From: CAXXOK01 sp963675365
GTDB lineage: Bacteria > Bacillota > Clostridia > Christensenellales > Aristaeellaceae
Assembly: GCA_963675365.2 (NCBI GenBank)
Contig: CAXXVA010000001.1
Span: 806,001-870,000, forward strand
Reading direction: 5' to 3'
Length of the DNA: 64,000 bases
The translations under genes and the position numbers were made by a program. Positions 61,577-64,000 of the stretch are shown here, piece after piece (within the stretch, counting starts at the first letter, position 1; each line of letters opens with the position of its first letter). Under the pieces are notes generated by a model. That model saw only the letters and a list, made by a program, of their open reading frames with translations. It was not told the DNA's origin and did no database searches.

Positions 61577-61736
61577 GGGAAGCGATGATAAAAACCACGT
61601 GCGCTGCCAAGATGAATTTTCATCAGGTTGCGTTTGCGGGAACCGAAGTCGCAGCGGCGCTACGTCGAGGTTTTCGCAGGCGCAAGATGGTAAAAATGCG
61701 TCCGGCAGCGCACGGGGGATTTGATCGGAGCTGCCC
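61577..61736 (+). repeat. Family A palindromic repeat, copy A3
   Basis: About three quarters identical to A1 over 160 bp. Arms GCGCTGCC / GGCAGCGC and GGTTGCGTTTGCGGGAACC / GGTTTTCGCAGGCGCAAGA pair with many G-U on the + strand. Its last base is the first base of the stop codon (CTA at 61736-61738) of the leftward DUF5131 gene. Confidence 0.8.
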
Positions 61737-62446
61737 TACAAATCGATCCCCGCGGATTTAGCCTGTTTGATAAGCTGATGCACGGGAAGGGCATATTGCT
61801 TGCCGTCCTTGATGAAGTGCGTGCCGCACTGGCGGAACTGGAAGTGCACGCCGTGTTCGATGCATTGCTCCCGCACATGCAGCACCCAGGCATAATCCAG
61901 CGGGCGGGCGTCGCGGCCTGATTCGCCGCCGACCACCACGAGTTCGATATCGCCCGAGAGGTACGGAGAAATGTCCACGTCTTCCAGCATCGGCTGGAGG
62001 ATGATATTTTTATGTCTGATGGGTAAACCTTTGAAAATCTTCAGCCGCTCATCGGCGCGCGCCTGGTTTTCCACGGTGCAGCCTACGGTGAGGTTTTCGT
62101 ATCCCTCGCCCCAGTCGGGCGGGACGCAGTCCATAAAGCGCTCAATGCGTTTGGTGAGAAAAAGAAAGCGCAGGTCCTGCCGCTCCCGGATCATATCCCA
62201 GCATTCGCCGCGCCACGGGTCGGCGTCCTCCAGCAAAAAATCTGTGGAAAAGCACAGGTACACGGTCTGCCCCGGCTTCATTTTATACGCGCCGGACTTG
62301 AGCTTTCGGACCGGCGCTGAAAACGCGTCGGTTTTTACAATGACCGCCGTATCCACGCCGCGTTTCTGATCGCCCCGGTGAATATAGCAGTATTTGCACC
62401 CTTCCGATACCCTGCGGCAGCCGCGCCACGGGTTCCACATCGCCAT
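61736..62446 (-). CDS. DUF5131 family protein (phage Gp37/Gp68-like radical SAM-type)
   Basis: The 236-residue protein begins MAMWNPWRGCRRVSEGCKYCYIHRG, with a CxxxxxxC-xx-C pattern of the DUF5131/Gp37 family, and has FLTKRIERF, GCTVENQ and GGESGRDARPLDYAW. These proteins resemble radical SAM enzymes; many are near phages or mobile genes, though no phage is seen here. The function is unknown. Its stop codon overlaps repeat A3. Confidence 0.85.
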   Translation of the reverse strand: MAMWNPWRGCRRVSEGCKYCYIHRGDQKRGVDTAVIVKTDAFSAPVRKLKSGAYKMKPGQTVYLCFSTDFLLEDADPWRGECWDMIRERQDLRFLFLTKRIERFMDCVPPDWGEGYENLTVGCTVENQARADERLKIFKGLPIRHKNIILQPMLEDVDISPYLSGDIELVVVGGESGRDARPLDYAWVLHVREQCIEHGVHFQFRQCGTHFIKDGKQYALPVHQLIKQAKSAGIDL

Positions 62447-62461
62447 GCTGCGTTCCTTTCC

Positions 62462-63685
62462 TTACGGCGCGCCTGTGGAGAGCGCGCGATAAAGCGCCAT
62501 ATACGCCCTAAGCTCCAGTTCGCGGTCAAACGCCTGGGCGCGGGCGATGCAATCCAGCGGGTCTTTGGGGTTTTCAAGCAGCGCGCGGCAGGCGTCGGCC
62601 ACGGCGTGAACGCGGCCCGTGGGGACAACGAGGCCGGTTTCTTCGCTGACGGCCTCCGGCAGGGAGCATTGATCGTAGCAGACGACCTGCGTGCCGCAGG
62701 CGAGCGCTTCGGTCAGGGTCAGGTCCTGCGCTTCCTCGTAGCGGAGGCTTATGCAGATATCGGCGGCGGTGTAGAGCGCGCGCAGGGTGTCCGTGCCGTA
62801 GATCACGGGAATGCCGAGCATGCCCGGCGGCAGGTATTCCATCTGCCTGGGCTTGAGGCCGACGACCGCGATTACCGCCTCGCCGTTTAATTCCGCGTGC
62901 AGGTCCATCAGGTCGTTGATGCCCCTGGCGGCGCGCCACGCGCGGGCGGCGCTTACAATGACCGGCTTGTTTCCCCAGCGCCGCAGCCCGTAGCGCGCGG
63001 CGACGGCATCCACGTCGGCGTCCCCGGCGGGGCGGAAATCGTTCAGCTCGACGCCGCCCGGGATGACATGCACAGGATATTCCGCGAGGAAGGATTTCTG
63101 TAATTCCCCCGCCAGCCACTGCGAGGGCGCGACGAACGTCAGGTTTTCGACGGCTTGAATGGCTTTTTGCTTCCTCTGCCAGTTGGTTTGGGAACGGTCG
63201 AACACAAGGCTTTCGGGATATGCGCGCTTGTTGGGGCAATGGCCGCAGCCCGCGCGGAAGCGCTCGCAGCGCGCCATCGCATATGCCCCGCAGTGCCCCG
63301 TGTAGGGCCAGCTGTCGCAGAGCGTCCACACCACGGGGATGCCGGCGCCGGCCAGGTACTTCATTAGCTCCGGCAGGTGCAGATAGTATCCGTGCAGGGC
63401 GTGCAGATGCACGAGATCGGGCTTGTAGAGCTTGAGCTGCTCGATCAGCCTTTGCGTCGCGCGGCGCGAGCGGAAGCCCGCGCAGTCAAACACCCGCGAA
63501 GCCGCCTGGTGCGCCATCCGGTCCAGCTTCCCGCCGATGCGGTAGCTGGGCACGGCTCCGGGAATGCTCCCCAGCGCATGGCATAAAAGCGCCGCATGGC
63601 CGGCGTCTTGCAGGGTTTGGCAAAGCTGCAGCGCGGTTTGCCCCGCGTTGCCCTCCGAGCTCAGGTTGATGTGCGCCGCGCGCAT
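62462..63685 (-). CDS. GT4-family glycosyltransferase
   Basis: The 407-residue GT-B protein has an N-terminal domain with DLVHLHALHGYYLHLPEL and WTLCDSWPYTGHC (a Cys-containing loop) and the C-terminal donor domain with EAQDLTLTEALACGTQVV (EX7E). The N-terminal features resemble transferases of exopolysaccharide loci such as WcaC-like proteins. It lies 15 nt upstream of the DUF5131 gene. The sugar is unknown. Confidence 0.88.
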   Translation of the reverse strand: MRAAHINLSSEGNAGQTALQLCQTLQDAGHAALLCHALGSIPGAVPSYRIGGKLDRMAHQAASRVFDCAGFRSRRATQRLIEQLKLYKPDLVHLHALHGYYLHLPELMKYLAGAGIPVVWTLCDSWPYTGHCGAYAMARCERFRAGCGHCPNKRAYPESLVFDRSQTNWQRKQKAIQAVENLTFVAPSQWLAGELQKSFLAEYPVHVIPGGVELNDFRPAGDADVDAVAARYGLRRWGNKPVIVSAARAWRAARGINDLMDLHAELNGEAVIAVVGLKPRQMEYLPPGMLGIPVIYGTDTLRALYTAADICISLRYEEAQDLTLTEALACGTQVVCYDQCSLPEAVSEETGLVVPTGRVHAVADACRALLENPKDPLDCIARAQAFDRELELRAYMALYRALSTGAP

Positions 63686-63718
63686 GCAAGCCCTCCTCCG
63701 CGTGATGTAATGAAACGG

Positions 63719-64000
63719 TCAGTTGCCGGCGCCGGTGAGTTCGTCCAGGCGCACAGCGGCGTCCTCATATCCCTGCAAGGCGGCCAGCCTGTACCAGTAC
63801 AGCGCCAGGATCAGGTCCGGGGCCGCGCCGTCGCCGTTTTCGTACATCAGGCCAAGGTTGTACTGCGCGTTGGCGTCGCCCTGATCGGCCGCCATGCGGC
63901 AATACTCCATCGCCAGGGCATAGTCCCGCGCAACGCCAAGTCCTTCATAATACAAATATCCCAGATTCAACTGCGCGTCCGTATCGCCCTGCCGCGCGGC
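63719..64000 (-). CDS. Sel1-repeat (TPR-like) protein, N-terminus beyond window
   Basis: The visible 93 residues contain Sel1-like repeats: AQLNLGYLYYEGLGVARDY then AQYNLGLMYENGDGAAPDL and a partial third unit. The frame is open to the window edge, so the true start lies outside. Sel1 repeats bind partner proteins; the role here is unknown. It is 33 nt upstream of the glycosyltransferase. Confidence 0.88.
   Translation of the reverse strand, partial: AARQGDTDAQLNLGYLYYEGLGVARDYALAMEYCRMAADQGDANAQYNLGLMYENGDGAAPDLILALYWYRLAALQGYEDAAVRLDELTGAGN

Noticed and set aside
61736..62446. Prophage indicated by a Gp37/Gp68-like protein
   Set aside because: A single gene between a repeat and a glycosyltransferase, with no structural, lysis or integrase genes.
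1..64000. CRISPR arrays, insertion sequences and tRNA genes
   Set aside because: No regularly spaced direct repeats with unique spacers, no transposase-like frames, and no tRNA consensus boxes were seen on reading both strands.

Overview
The window reads as one stretch of a GC-rich Clostridia (Bacillota) chromosome. The order ylxM-ffh-rpsP-khpA-rimM-trmD, the genes rny, hemZ, dtd-rel, rpsB-tsf and infC-rpmI-rplT, CtsR-type operators and sigma-A promoters (TTGACA, 17 bp, TATAAT) support this. I cannot place the family from sequence alone. I saw no tRNA, rRNA, CRISPR array, transposase or prophage.

Layout. 0-8.5 kb: a partial zinc-ribbon gene, HAD and metallophosphoesterase genes, an MBL hydrolase, a sugar-nucleotidyltransferase with a VanY-type peptidase, and an SDR operon. 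8.5-16.8 kb: rny with an unexplained transcript unit upstream, then surE, a flavoprotein, an exonuclease and a nucleoside kinase. 16.8-22 kb: a DMT transporter, rpiB and the ffh/rpsP/trmD translation cluster. 22-34 kb: small enzymes, a LytTR two-component pair, a 1,424-residue Ig-like surface protein, a GH3 glycosidase and miaA. 34-37.8 kb: a CtsR-controlled hsp20, dgoD, a broken hsp20 tail and an AT-rich SEC-C gene. 38-49 kb: recJ-rel-dtd-MBL-hemZ-glpK and rpsB-tsf. 49-64 kb: a broken ion channel, a membrane glycosyltransferase, SMP-30, a cytoplasmic LRR protein, a TetR-controlled flavoprotein pair, an AraC regulator, infC-rpmI-rplT, a DUF5131 gene, a glycosyltransferase and a Sel1 protein.

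The most unusual content lies between genes. Family B has eight copies of a ~125 bp element, all in + orientation. Six abut or overlap the stop codon of a leftward gene, a seventh ends 14 bp from one, and the eighth lies in tandem with the seventh. Their helices are kept by compensatory changes and by G-U pairs that form only on the + strand, as expected of a folded RNA antisense to the neighbouring gene. Family A has three copies of a ~160 bp palindromic element, two of which also start at a stop codon with the same antisense logic. A ~265 nt promoter-to-terminator unit without a convincing ORF precedes rny.

Between 46.27 and 50.57 kb, recJ, tsf, an ion channel and a membrane glycosyltransferase carry about nine single-base indels, several in G/C runs. 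The essential tsf alone has three. I read this as locally poor sequence, though real decay of the channel gene is possible.
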